A DNA stretch of 64,000 bases from Prostheceraeus crozeri (GCA_907163375.1 CAJQUW010008614.1:1-64000); one strand, 5' to 3'. Positions 45,666 through 58,094 are shown, numbered from the stretch's first letter. The notes: generated by a model not told the origin, from the sequence alone. Numbers and translations: made by a program.

Positions 45666-48600
45666 ATGGTAAGTTGAAAATTTCTTCACTCATCTCCCTC
45701 AAACGTGTGGCTAATAGCATCTTCCTCAATTTCAGGCATCAACTTCATCACCAACGCCCTCCCTTCTCGAGGAAAGTTTAGAGTTGTTGAGTGAAGGTAG
45801 GTTGTAACAATACACTGAGACTTGAACAGAGATGATAGAATGATTTCTCTTTCAGGTGATGTGAGTTCCAGCTCAGGACTCTCGCGACAAGGCAACGAGT
45901 GCGAATGTGCCGACTGCGGACATACGTTTACAAGGAAGCACAGTCTCCTTCGACACATCAAACAACGTGTGTGTCAACGCAAAGCGGCATCAATCTCCGA
46001 AGTTGAAGTTGATTCTGACGATGACATCTCCTTTCCTTGCGATTTGTGCCCTCTTTCTTTTGATAGTCACTTTCAGCGATCTTCACACAGACTTCAAGAC
46101 ACGCATGCAAATGATCACTACACCAACGGTACCTCTACCATCTCCCTCATTAATGTTTCACAATAATTTAGTACGCGACTACTGCATGGAGTCCAATACT
46201 CAAATAGTAGATTTTCCTGAGTGGCTCCTTCAAAATTCTAACATTATCGAAGCGCTCTTCAACAATTTAGACAATTTTAGAATGAAGGCGCTCATCTACC
46301 TTAAACTAAAATATATTAAAATAGATTTTCAAACGGGTCAAGTGACGGAGAGAATACAGTTTCATGTTCCTTCCTCTTCCGCAACCGAAGTTGTAGACTG
46401 CGAGTCTTGGCTAAATTTTCACATTCAATGTTTAAAATCAAATGTAGATAAATTCAATGAACGCGACAGCGCTCTCATTTTTGATGGTGTGGACTCAGCC
46501 ATATTCAAAATTTCCGTATTAGAAAGTCATGCAGCTCGAGGCACATTTAAACTACCAAAAACGTTGTATAATAAGAAAGCTGTCATCAATGTCGATTGTA
46601 AATCACAGTGTTTCAAATATGCAGTCCTACCATCCTTCACTATAATGATATCAACGCGCATCGAGATCGCACCTATAGCTATAGACAGTGGGAGGATGAA
46701 CTAGACTTTGAAGGTTGTGATAGTAACAACATGAAAATCAAAGATGTAGAAACGTTCGAAAAACATAATCAGATTAAAATTGTCGTTCACGTGTGGGAGA
46801 AGGGGTTGAAGGGTGCCCGCTATAATTCACGTTCAACTTGTTATGAACGTGTAGTCAACCACTTATTAGTAAAACAAGATGATAGTGAGGAATGGCACTA
46901 CTGTGGTATTCCCAAAATCTCTCGCTTGTACACACACTTAGGGCACTCTAAAAGAGGTGAACATTTTGTATGCGACCGCTGCATCCGCTCCTTTTGGAGT
47001 AAAGATAAATTTGAAACTCACTATGAATGGTGCAAGCGAGGTAAATTACAAATGGAACGCATGCCCAAAGATAAAATATTTTCACATAGGGATAATGGTG
47101 ACGAATTAATTTCCCTGCGTGTCATTTACGCAGACATAGAATGCTACATTGATGATATCATCCACAAGCCAGCAGCCATATCCTGCTATGAAGTATGGCA
47201 TGACCACCTTAGGAATAGACAAAACAAAATGCATACTTGGCAAGGTGAAGATTGTATTTCAAAATTTCTAGAATTTCTCGATAAAGCTGCTAAATTTCAA
47301 CAATCATATGATTCCCAATTGCAGCGTAAGTCACTACATATGTCAGATGAAGACAAACAGAAATTTGAAAGTTGCACATCGTGCCCTAAATGTCATAAAA
47401 CGTTTGATGACGATAAAATTAAGAAAGTGCGTGATCATGATCACATCACTGGTAAATTTAGAAACGCACTCTGCTCCAAATGTAACTTTTCACTTAGGTT
47501 GAGACGTCTTGTACTACCCGTCATTTTTCATAACTTTAAGGGCTATGACAGTCATATGCTCATAAAAGGAGGGTTGAGCCAGATGAAATCGTGTCAGTTT
47601 AATGTAATAGCGCAAACGAGAGAAAATTCATGGCAATGACAGCAAAAGTACCAGTAGATAAAACTAAAGAAAATAAGACAGTCTTCTTCGAAATAAAATT
47701 TTTAGATTCATTCCAATTCATGTCAGCGTCACTAGCTTCTCTCGTTCATAATCTCAAGTTTCTTCCCCATAGTCAAACTTTGAAGAAACACTATCCAAAC
47801 TTAACGGATGAAATAATCACTCGCAAAGGAGTCTTTCCCTATGCGTATTTTAGCTCAATGTCTAAACTAAATGAAACAACCCTTCCTTCCATTGACAAAT
47901 TCCAAAACGATTTGACGGTCAAGATTGTCCAGTAGAGGACTATGAACATGCTCAAGAGGCATGGTTAAAATTTGATTGTAAAACGTTTGGCGATTATATG
48001 ATCGCTTACTTAGAATTAGATGTCATTTTGCTGGCTGATGTCTTTCAGGAATTTCGACGAGTGGCATTAGAAGAAGACAAATTAGATCCTGTCCACTTTG
48101 TCAGTCTACCAGCCATGTCCTTTAAATCAGCCTTTAAAATGACTGGTGAGACCATCCATCTCTTACAAGACCCGGAGATGTATAACATATTTGAGCGCGG
48201 AATACGCGGTGGTCTCACATTTGTGAATAAACATCACATAAAATCCTAAAACAGTAGGTAATGATCATATCCACCTAAAATACTATGACCAAAATAATTT
48301 ATATGGCAGTTCACTGTCTAAACCACTACCTCATTCCGAGTTTAGTTGGTTAAATCAAGATGAGCTTGCGTATTACTCCAACCCTTCAAACATTCTGAAC
48401 ATTCCAGATGAAGGTGATTGGGGATATTATTTTGAAGTGGATTTGATTTATCCAAATAGTATTAAAAATAAAACTGCTGATTTCCCACTCGCACCTGAAT
48501 CTGGTGAAGTGACTGAAGATATGTTTTCACCATTCATGTCACAATTTCATAGTAACTTAATAGAGTGTGGACAGCCAAGGTACAAACCATGCCGCAAACT

Positions 48601-49630
48601 TTTACTCACCCAATATGATAAGAAAAATTATCTCGTACACTTCTGCATACTAAAATTCTATTTAGAAATGGGCATGCTTCTAAAGTCAGTTCACCGCATC
48701 ATCAAATTTAGACAGAAAGCCTTCCTCAAACCATATATTGATAGTAGCAGCCAGAAACGTGCACTCGCCCAAAATAATTTTGAAAAAGATTTTTATAAGT
48801 ATAAGAATAATAGTCTATTTGGTAAGACGATGGAGGATGTTAGAAAACGCATGAACTACAAACTAGTCATTGATGATCAAAAATATCACAAATTGACCTC
48901 ATCACCTCTTTTCATTGATAGAGACATTATCGATGAGGACCTTGTAGGTGTTAAAATGATAAAATCTGAAGTTGAGTTGTGTAAGCCCATCTATATTGGT
49001 CAAGCTGTACTAGATTACTCTAAGCTTGAAATGTACCAACTCTTTTATAAAATACTAAAACCATGTCCTCTCGTAAAAGAGGTTCGTTTGTTGGGTGGTG
49101 ATACAGATAGTTTCTCCTTATGTATTACCACTCAAAAAGATTTAAATTTTAATGAAGTAGCTAAGTCATTAGAAAAATATTTCGACACATCTAACTACAA
49201 TCCCACTCATCATTCCATACAGAATAAAGCCAAACTTGGTTGTTTTAAGGATGAAACAGCAGGAAAGGAAATAGATGAAATGATTCTCCTCCGTCCTAAA
49301 ATGTATTCCATGAAATTAAAAGAATGTGCAGATAGTATTAAGCGTGCTAAAGGTATATCAAAATCCATTGTTCACAAAATGAAACATCGGTCCTATAAGA
49401 AGGCCTATAAAAATAAAACTATAACGTTTGTCAATATGACAATCTTAAAATCTCAAGTTCATACTGTGAAAACGCACACGTTCAAGAAACGAGCGCTTTC
49501 AGCATGGGAGGATAAGAGGTGTTGGATAGGACATAACACATCTCTTCCACATGGACATCCTGACACAAACATACCTCCACCCAAAAGAATAAAACTCACG
49601 CTACCACATTCAGGAGATGTATTGACATAA
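45666..49630 (+). pseudogene. Protein-primed-type DNA polymerase B with zinc fingers, left arm copy
   Basis: Synthesises the element's DNA (DNA_pol_B_2 family). The start ATG (45,666) directly precedes a GTAAGT donor. Introns 45,669-45,735 and 45,797-45,855 have clean GT-AG ends and keep phase. A third possible 43-bp intron (46,129-46,171) also restores phase. N-terminal C2H2 fingers: CADCGHTFTRKHSLLRHIKQ, then CDLCPLSFDSHFQRSSHRLQ. Next come LPKTLYNKKAVINV, a CDRCIRSFWSKDKFETHYEW finger, Exo I YADIEC (about 47,130), the CPKC...RDHDHITGKFRNALCSKC knuckle, Exo II FHNFKGYDSH, Exo III YLELDVILLADVF, Pol A YYDQNNLYG, Pol B NNSLFGKTMEDV (about 48,810) and Pol C GGDTDSF (about 49,095). Single-base frame breaks lie near 46,630, 47,623, 47,917 (this arm only) and 48,240. 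AATAAA is at 49,790. Confidence 0.85.
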
Positions 49631-49810
49631 TCTTAACTTTAACTCAGTATTTTGATGTTGCTTTTTGTAGATATACATGGTTGTTTTATGTATCGCATGA
49701 GATCGTTTCTTCCTTGTGAATATATGCCTACAGTTAGCCCATTTCCCTATATCTGTGAAAAGACTTTTTCATACACATATTTTTATTTCAATAAACATAT
49801 CACAATGACT

Positions 49811-50102
49811 TCACTTTGTTTTCCGAAACACTAAAGTTACGAGGGATTTAGTATCTTTCACATGGATGCACTCTTGTAAACCATTGGTAATTTTGATAGC
49901 AATAGAGGGTATAGCTTGTTTGACGACGGGGTGATAGAAAATAGATTCAAACATCTTCTCGACTATTCCATATGAAGCGTCCTTTTCATGAATGAAATCA
50001 CGTAAAATGTATTCTTTTTTCTCACCAACAGAAATAGGTAGAATCAAATCACTTTGGGTCGATCATATCTTTTTCAAATGACTGTGGAATATTGATTTCC
50101 AT
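49811..50102 (-). pseudogene. Unknown Polinton gene B, left arm copy
   Basis: About 95 codons, convergent with the polymerase, with the 3' ends about 180 bases apart. The ATG is at 50,102-50,100 (MEINIPQSFEKDMID). A C-run after 15 codons shifts the frame by one base, identically in both arms. The remainder (KEYILRDFIHEKDASYGIVE, FYHPVVKQAIPSIAIKI, TLVFRKTK) is open to the stop. It is a small soluble-looking protein that I do not recognise. Confidence 0.45.
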
Positions 50103-50149
50103 GATGAAGATTTAAACAGTTAGATTCGATGACGAACAAGATTTACTAG

Positions 50150-51757
50150 TTTGCAAGTTAAACTAAGCGTTATATTATTTGTAAATGAAAGATATAGTTT
50201 CAACAGTTTACAGATTACAAAATAAAGTTTCAATAGTGTTTATGTTAAAAATAAAGTTTAAGCTGTTTGTGTGTTAGAAATAGAATAAAGTTTCAACAGT
50301 TTGTCGATTAAAAATAAAGTTTCAACAGTGTGTACGTTAGAAATAAAGTTTTATCTGTTTGTAAAATGAGATTGTAGGATTTACTAGTTTGCAAGTTAGA
50401 CTAAGCGTTCTACTATTTGTAAACGAAAGATATAGTTTCAACAGTTTACAGATTAAAAATAAAGTTTCAACAGTGTGTACGTTAGAAATAAAGTTTTAGT
50501 CGTTTGTGCGTTAGAAATAAAGTTTCAACCGTTTACAAGTTAAAAATAAAGTGTCAATAGTGTGTATGTTAAGAATAAAGTTCTATCTGTTTATATGTTA
50601 GAAATAAAAATGAAGGTTCACCAGTTTACAAGTTAAGAATATAGTGTCATCTGCTTGTATGTCAGAAATGAAATAAAGTTTCACCAGTTTAAAAGTTGAA
50701 AATAAAGTTTCAATAATGTGTACGTTAGAAACAAAGTTTCAACCGTTTACAAGTTAAAATTAAAGTTTCAATAGTTTACAAGTTAAGAATAAAGTTCTAT
50801 CTGTTTATATGTTAGAAATAAAAATGAAGGTTCAATAGTTTACAAGTTAAGAATAAAGTTTCATCCGCTTGTATGTCAGAAATGAAATAAAGTTTCACCA
50901 GTTTACAAGTTAAAAATAAAGTTTCAATAATGTGTACGTTAGAAACAAAGTTTCAACCGTTTACAAGTTAAAATTAAAGTTTCAATAGTTTACAAGTTAA
51001 GAATAAAGTTTCAATAGTGTGTATGTTAAGAATAAAGTTCTATCTGTTTATATGTTAGAAATAAAAATGAAGTTTCAACCGTTTACAGGTTAAGAATAAA
51101 TTTTATCTGCTTCTATGTTAGAAATGAAATAAAGTTTCACCAGTTTACAAGTTAAAAATAAAGTTTCAATAGTGTGTACGTTAGAAATAAAGTTTCAATA
51201 GTGTGTATGTTAAGAATAAAGTTTTATCTGTTTGTATGTTAGAAATAAAATGAAGCTTCACCAGTTTACAAGTTAAGAATAAAGTTTTATCAGCTTGTAT
51301 GTTAGAAATAAAATGAAGTTTCACCAGTTCACAAATTAAAAATAAAGTTTCAATAGTGTGTACGTTAGGAATAAAGTTTCAACCGTTTACAAGTTAAAAA
51401 TAAAGTTTCAACAGTGTCTACGTTAGAAATAAAGTTTTATCTGTTTGTAAAGTACGATCGTAGGATTTACTAGTTTGCAAGTTAGACTCAACATTCTACT
51501 AGTTGTAAATGAAAAATATCGTTTCAACAGTTTACAGATTAAAATAAAGTTTCCATAGTGTGTATGATGGAAATAAAGTTTAAGCGCTTTGTGAGTTAGA
51601 AATAAAGTTTCAGCCGTTTACAAGTTAAAAATAAAGTTTCAACAGTGTGTACGTTAGAAATAAAGTTTTAGCTGTTTATATGTTAGAAACAAAATACAGT
51701 TTCAACCGTTTACAAGTTGAAAAATAAAGTTTCAACAGTGTGTACGTTAGAAATAAA
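50150..51757 (+). repeat. AATAAAG minisatellite, about 29-bp units
   Basis: Roughly fifty degenerate units alternate between AATAAAGTTTCAACCGTTTA and AATAAAGTTTCAACAGTGTG types, each ending in a TTAGAA or TTAAAA tail. Nearly every unit contains an AATAAA hexamer on the plus strand. The first 480 bases belong to the left arm and the rest is the unpaired loop of the palindrome. Confidence 0.85.
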
Positions 51758-51867
51758 TGAAAGTAAGAACTTCATCGTATGAGTGTTCAAAGCATGTTTT
51801 GTAAATCAAATGTGTGTAGTACTGACATGATAGAATCAAATGAACTTGACAAACGCGTTCTTTACTT
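50630..51867. other. Loop (spacer) of the 20-kb palindrome
   Basis: It is mostly the AATAAAG minisatellite. The last 110 bases (51,758-51,867) are unique and contain no recognised gene. The right arm begins at 51,868 with the complement of 50,629. Confidence 0.7.
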
Positions 51868-52345
51868 GTAAACTGGTGAACCTTCATTTTTATTTCTAAC
51901 ATATAAACAGATAGAACTTTATTCTTAACATACACACTATTGACACTTTATTTTTAACTTGTAAACGGTTGAAACTTTATTTCTAACGCACAAACGACTA
52001 AAACTTTATTTCTAACGTACACACTGTTGAAACTTTATTTTTAACTTGTAAACGGTTGAAACTATATCTTTCGTTTACAAATAGTAGAACGCTTAGTCTA
52101 ACTTGCAAACTAGTAAATCCTACAATCTCATTTTACAAACAGATAAAACTTTATTTCTAACGTACACACTGTTGAAACTTTATTTTTAATCGACAAACTG
52201 TTGAAACTTTATTCTATTTCTAACACACAAACAGCTTAAACTTTATTTTTAACATAAACACTATTGAAACTTTATTTTGTAATCTGTAAACTGTTGAAAC
52301 TATATCTTTCATTTACAAATAATATAACGCTTAGTTTAACTTGCA
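51868..52345 (-). repeat. AATAAAG minisatellite, right arm copy
   Basis: Inverted copy of 50,150-50,629, so AATAAA now lies on the minus strand, downstream of the right-arm polymerase. Confidence 0.85.
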
Positions 52346-52394
52346 AACTAGTAAATCTTGTTCGTCATCGAATCTAACTGTTTAAATCTTCATC

Positions 52395-52686
52395 ATGGAA
52401 ATCAATATTCCACAGTCATTTGAAAAAGATATGATCGACCCAAAGTGATTTGATTCTACCTATTTCTGTTGGTGAGAAAAAAGAATACATTTTACGTGAT
52501 TTCATTCATGAAAAGGACGCTTCATATGGAATAGTCGAGAAGATGTTTGAATCTATTTTCTATCACCCCGTCGTCAAACAAGCTATACCCTCTATTGCTA
52601 TCAAAATTACCAATGGTTTACAAGAGTGCATCCATGTGAAAGATACTAAATCCCTCGTAACTTTAGTGTTTCGGAAAACAAAGTGA
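52395..52686 (+). pseudogene. Unknown Polinton gene B, right arm copy
   Basis: Mirror of the left copy, with the same ATG (52,395), the same one-base shift in the C-run at 52,439-52,441 and an identical translation over the 78-codon remainder. AATAAA follows at 52,710. No function can be assigned. Confidence 0.45.
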
Positions 52687-55604
52687 AGTCATAGTGATAT
52701 GTTTATTGAAATAAAAATATGTGTATGAAAAAGTCTTTTCACAGATATAGGGAAATGGGCTAACTGTAGGCATATATTCACAAGGAAGAAACGATCTCAT
52801 GCGATACATAAAACAACCATGTATATCTACAAAAAGCAACATCAAAATACTGAGTTAAAGTTAAGATTATGTCAATACATCTCCTGAATGTGGTAGCGTG
52901 AGTTTTATTCTTTTGGGTGGAGGTATGTTTGTGTCAGGATGTCCATGTGGAAGAGATGTGTTATGTCCTATCCAACACCTCTTATCCTCCCATGCTGAAA
53001 GCGCTCGTTTCTTGAACGTGTGCGTTTTCACAGTATGAACTTGAGATTTTAAGATTGTCATATTGACAAACGTTATAGTTTTATTTTTATAGGCCTTCTT
53101 ATAGGACCGATGTTTCATTTTGTGAACAATGGATTTTGATATACCTTTAGCACGCTTAATACTATCTGCACATTCTTTTAATTTCATGGAATACATTTTA
53201 GGACGGAGGAGAATCATTTCATCTATTTCCTTTCCTGCTGTTTCATCCTTAAAACAACCAAGTTTGGCTTTATTCTGTATGGAATGATGAGTGGGATTGT
53301 AGTTAGATGTGTCGAAATATTTTTCTAATGACTTAGCTACTTCATTAAAATTTAAATCTTTTTGAGTGGTAATACATAAGGAGAAACTATCTGTATCACC
53401 ACCCAACAAACGAACCTCTTTTACGAGAGGACATGGTTTTAGTATTTTATAAAAGAGTTGGTACATTTCAAGCTTAGAGTAATCTAGTACAGCTTGACCA
53501 ATATAGATGGGCTTACACAACTCAACTTCAGATTTTATCATTTTAACACCTACAAGGTCCTCATCGATAATGTCTCTATCAATGAAAAGAGGTGATGAGG
53601 TCAATTTGTGATATTTTTGATCATCAATGACTAGTTTGTAGTTCATGCGTTTTCTAACATCCTCCATCGTCTTACCAAATAGACTATTATTCTTATACTT
53701 ATAAAAATCTTTTTCAAAATTATTTTGGGCGAGTGCACGTTTCTGGCTGTTACTATCAATATATGGTTTGAGGAAGGCTTTCTGTCTAAATTTGATGATG
53801 CGGTGAACTGACTTTAGAAGCATGCCCATTTCTAAATAGAATTTTAGTATGCAGAAGTGTACGAGATAATTTTTCTTATCATATTGGGTGAGTAAAAGTT
53901 TGCGGCATGGTTTGTACCTTGGCTGTCCACACTCTATTAAGTTACTATGAAATTGTGACATGAATGGTGAAAACATATCTTCAGTCACTTCACCAGATTC
54001 AGGTGCGAGTGGGAAATCAGCAGTTTTATTTTTAATACTATTTGGATAAATCAAATCCACTTCAAAATAATATCCCCAATCACCTTCATCTGGAATGTTC
54101 AGAATGTTTGAAGGGTTGGAGTAATACGCAAGCTCATCTTGATTTAACCAACTAAACTCGGAATGAGGTAGTGGTTTAGACAGTGAACTGCCATATAAAT
54201 TATTTTGGTCATAGTATTTTAGGTGGATATGATCACTACCTACTGTTTTAGGATTTTATGTGATGTTTATTCACAAATGTGAGACCACCGCGTATTCCGC
54301 GCTCAAATATGTTATACATCTCCGGGTCTTGTAAGAGATGGATGGTCTCACCAGTCATTTTAAAGGCTGATTTAAAGGACATGGCTGGTAGACTGACAAA
54401 GTGGACAGGATCTAATTTGTCTTCTTCTAATGCCACTCGTCGAAATTCCTGAAAGACATCAGCCAACAAAATGACATCTAATTCTAAGTAAGCGATCATA
54501 TAATCGCCAAACGTTTTACAATCAAATTTTAACCATGCCTCTTGAGCATGTTCATAGTCCTCTACTGGACAATCTTGACCCGTCAAATCGTTTTGGAATT
54601 TGTCAATGGAAGGAAGGGTTGTTTCATTTAGTTTAGACATTGAGCTAAAATACGCATAGGGAAAGACTCCTTTGCGAGTGATTATTTCATCCGTTAAGTT
54701 TGGATAGTGTTTCTTCAAAGTTTGACTATGGGGAAGAAACTTGAGATTATGAACGAGAGAAGCTAGTGACGCTGACATGAATTGGAATGAATCTAAAAAT
54801 TTTATTTCGAAGAAGACTGTCTTATTTTCTTTAGTTTTATCTACTGGTACTTTTGCTGTCATTGCCATGAATTTTCTCTCGTTTGCGCTATTACATTAAA
54901 CTGACACGATTTCATCTGGCTCAACCCTCCTTTTATGAGCATATGACTGTCATAGCCCTTAAAGTTATGAAAAATGACGGGTAGTACAAGACGTCTCAAC
55001 CTAAGTGAAAAGTTACATTTGGAGCAGAGTGCGTTTCTAAATTTACCAGTGATGTGATCATGATCACGCACTTTCTTAATTTTATCGTCATCAAACGTTT
55101 TATGACATTTAGGGCACGATGTGCAACTTTCAAATTTCTGTTTGTCTTCATCTGACATATGTAGTGACTTACGCTGCAATTGGGAATCATATGATTGTTG
55201 AAATTTAGCAGCTTTATCGAGAAATTCTAGAAATTTTGAAATACAATCTTCACCTTGCCAAGTATGCATTTTGTTTTGTCTATTCCTAAAGTGGTCATGC
55301 CATACTTCATAGCAGGATATGGCTGCTGGCTTGTGGATGATATCATCAATGTAGCATTCTATGTCTGCGTAAATGACACGCAGGGAAATTAATTCGTCAC
55401 CATTATCCCTATGTGAAAATATTTTATCTTTGGGCATGCGTTCCATTTGTAATTTACCTCGCTTGCACCATTCATAGTGAGTTTCAAATTTATCTTTACT
55501 CCAAAAGGAGCGGATGCAGCGGTCGCATACAAAATGTTCACCTCTTTTAGAGTGCCCTAAGTGTGTGTACAAGCGAGAGATTTTGGGAATACCACAGTAG
55601 TGCC

Positions 55605-56570
55605 CAGTGGCGGCTCTATGGATTTCTGTTAGGTCATGCTCATCAATTTTTACTGGCTGACGAAATGGGGATGGTCAAACACAGTTTCAAAAGTTTTACA
55701 ACTTCGGGCAAGCTCTTTTGTAAATCCTCAGAGAAAATGAATTTTAATAAGTCTTTCAATGGTTTCTTGAAGTCATCATCGTGATAATAAATTTTAATTC
55801 ATTTTGGAGACGACTTATATCAAAAAAATCTTCATATGCAGATTTTAGAGATCGGAGTAGATGGTGAGGGAAATCCCATTGATAAGAAGAAAAGAAATTC
55901 ATGTCCAGGAGGCTCAGAAATTCAAAATCTTTGTGATCACGAAAGCGTGCTTCCATACCTTCAGAAATTGTGTCAATAATTTTGAACATAAGGGGACACA
56001 ATTCTGATGCAATTCGTTCTTCCGTCTTATGATTGGGGAGCATCTCAAAAACCTTTGCTGTCAAATCATGATACTCATCATCAGAGTCGTAAACAACTGA
56101 GACTCGAGACATCTCATGATTTCACTACACCGATAAAATCAGCAGATTGCCGTCCAATCAGCTACCGTTAGTTGGTTGAAACGAGCTATACGTATCATTT
56201 GTGCTTCCCGTCCACGGCATGAGATGGAGTATGTAAATCGTCATCCGCAGATTTTGCTATTGTTCTCCCGTCAGATGATCCGGCCAATAACAAATGAGGT
56301 ATGCTCGAATTGACTTGCGTTCCCCTGAATTTTTTAGAACAAGTTAGCTACTTGATAAATCTTAATTGAGTATGACCTTAATGTCACAGCAACATGATCT
56401 GACATAGTAATCAAATGTTGTCAAAGCTTGAAAATGATGTTGGAAGTTTTTTTGTTGATTCAAAACTTTCCATTTCTTGTGGTTGGCATCGTTGATTTGT
56501 GTGGAGGAAAATTAGACAAAATACTTCGTCATGCTGAGCATGAAGGGCATGATCGCTAAAGCCGCCACTG
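55605..56570 (-). mobile_element. hAT element nested in the right-arm polymerase
   Basis: The ends are CAGTGGCGGCTCTA and TAAAGCCGCCACTG, flanked by a perfect 8-bp duplication GTAGTGCC (55,597-55,604 and 56,571-56,578). The left arm has the empty site, with one GTAGTGCC (complement GGCACTAC, about 46,894-46,901). The 966-bp length plus the duplication exactly explains the 974-base offset between the arms. Confidence 0.9.
55756..56112 (-). pseudogene. hAT transposase fragment
   Basis: 118 codons starting MSRVSVVYDSDDEYHDLTAK, with EGMEARFRDHKDFEFLSLLD and LKSAYEDFFDISRLQNELKF. The ARFRDH..F.FL.LLD stretch resembles the region ahead of the dimerisation domain in THAP12/ZMYM-like hAT proteins. 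No DNA-binding, catalytic or dimerisation domain is present, so the element is non-autonomous. Confidence 0.6.
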
Positions 56571-57990
56571 GTAGTGCCATTCCTCGCTATCATCTTGTTT
56601 TACTAATAAGAGGTTGACTACACGTTCATAACAAGTTGAACGTGAATTATAGCGGGCACCCTTCAACCCCTTCTCCCACACGTGAACGACAATTTTAATC
56701 TGATTATGTTTTTCGAACGTTTCTACATCTTTGATTTTCATGTTGTTACTATCACAACCTTCAAAGTCTAGTTCATCCTCCCACTGTCTATAGCTATAGG
56801 TGCGATCTCGATGCGCGTTGATATCATTATAGTGAAGGATGGTAGGACTGCATATTTGAAACACTGTGATTTACAATCGACATTGATGACAGCTTTCTTA
56901 TTATACAACGTTTTTGGTAGTTTAAATGTGCCTCGAGCTGCATGACTTTCTAATACGGAAATTTTGAATATGGCTGAGTCCACACCATCAAAAATGAGAG
57001 CGCTGTCGCGTTCATTGAATTTATCTACATTTGATTTTAAACATTGAATGTGAAAATTTAGCCAAGACTCGCAGTCTACAACTTCGGTTGCGGAAGAGGA
57101 AGGAACATGAAACTGTATTCTCTCCGTCACTTGACCCGTTTGAAAATCTATTTTAATATATTTTAGTTTAAGGTAGATGAGCGCCTTCATTCTAAAATTG
57201 TCTAAATTGTTGAAGAGCGCTTCGATAATGTTAGAATTTTGAAGGAGCCACTCAGGAAAATCTACTATTTGAGTATTGGACTCCATGCAGTAGTCGCGTA
57301 CTAAATTATTGTGAAACATTAATGAGGGAGATGGTAGAGGTACCGTTGGTGTAGTGATCATTTGCATGCGTGTCTTGAAGTCTGTGTGAAGATCGCTGAA
57401 AGTGACTATCAAAAGAAAGAGGGCACAAATCGCAAGGAAAGGAGATGTCATCGTCAGAATCAACTTCAACTTCGGAGATTGATGCCGCTTTGCGTTGACA
57501 CACACGTTGTTTGATGTGTCGAAGGAGACTGTGCTTCCTTGTAAACATATGTCCGCAGTCGGCACATTCGCACTCGTTGCCTTGTCGCGAGAGTCCTGAG
57601 CTGGAACTCACATCACCTGAAAGAGAAATCATTCTATCATCTCTGTTCAAGTCTCAGTGTATTGTTACAACCTACCTTCACTCAACAACTCTAAACTTTC
57701 CTCGAGAAGGGAGGGCGTTGGTGATGAAGTTGATGCCTGAAATTGAGGAAGATGCTATTAGCCACACGTTTGAGGGAGATGAGTGAAGAAATTTTCAACT
57801 TACCATTTCAACGAAATCAAGTTTAAGGTTGATACTTCAACAAGATAGAGACTTTACTCAAATAATACGTCTCAAATTTGGAATTCACGAGAGAGCAGTT
57901 CACTTGTACGCCTCAAATATAGAATTCGCTAGAGAACACTTCACTTATACGTCTCAAAGACAGTGTAAAATGACACGAATGTCACTTTGC

Positions 57991-58038
57991 ATATATACTT
58001 TCATATTCATCATTCATTGGCTGTTCATTCTGATTGGT
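57991..58038. promoter_or_regulatory. CCAAT/TATA promoter, right arm copy
   Basis: Mirror of 45,434-45,482: CATATATAC at 57,989-57,997 and two ATTGG words at 58,016-58,038. It serves the right-arm polymerase (minus strand) and possibly gene A (plus strand). Confidence 0.5.
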
Positions 58039-58094
58039 TGCTTGTTTATACTTAAGAATTAGAAAACATTTCAAAGTCATTATTCACAGTCAAC

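Larger units (their letters stand above)
52867..57806 (-). pseudogene. Protein-primed-type DNA polymerase B with zinc fingers, right arm copy
   Basis: Mirror copy of the left-arm gene. The start codon is at 57,806-57,804 and the introns at 57,803-57,737 and 57,675-57,617. It keeps the G that the left arm has lost, so the Exo II-Exo III region is one open frame (54,868-54,248). It shares the other frame breaks (near 56,840, 54,873 and 54,257). A 966-bp hAT element splits it at 55,605-56,570, between the N-terminal domain and the CDRC finger. A few residues differ (HFRNRQ for HLRNRQ, DSNSQK for DSSSQK, CGHMFT for CGHTFT). All catalytic motif words are retained, but the gene cannot make a full protein. 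Confidence 0.85.

Noticed and set aside
45907-46166. Alternative frame across the zinc-finger exon with a hydrophobic stretch
   Set aside because: It overlaps the zinc-finger frame, which has the expected cysteine-histidine spacing and joins the upstream exons in phase. This is a shadow until about 46,172, where the polymerase truly enters this frame.
50630-51867. A CRISPR-like array in the regularly repeated ~29-bp units
   Set aside because: The repeats are contiguous and degenerate without unique spacers, and the genome is eukaryotic.
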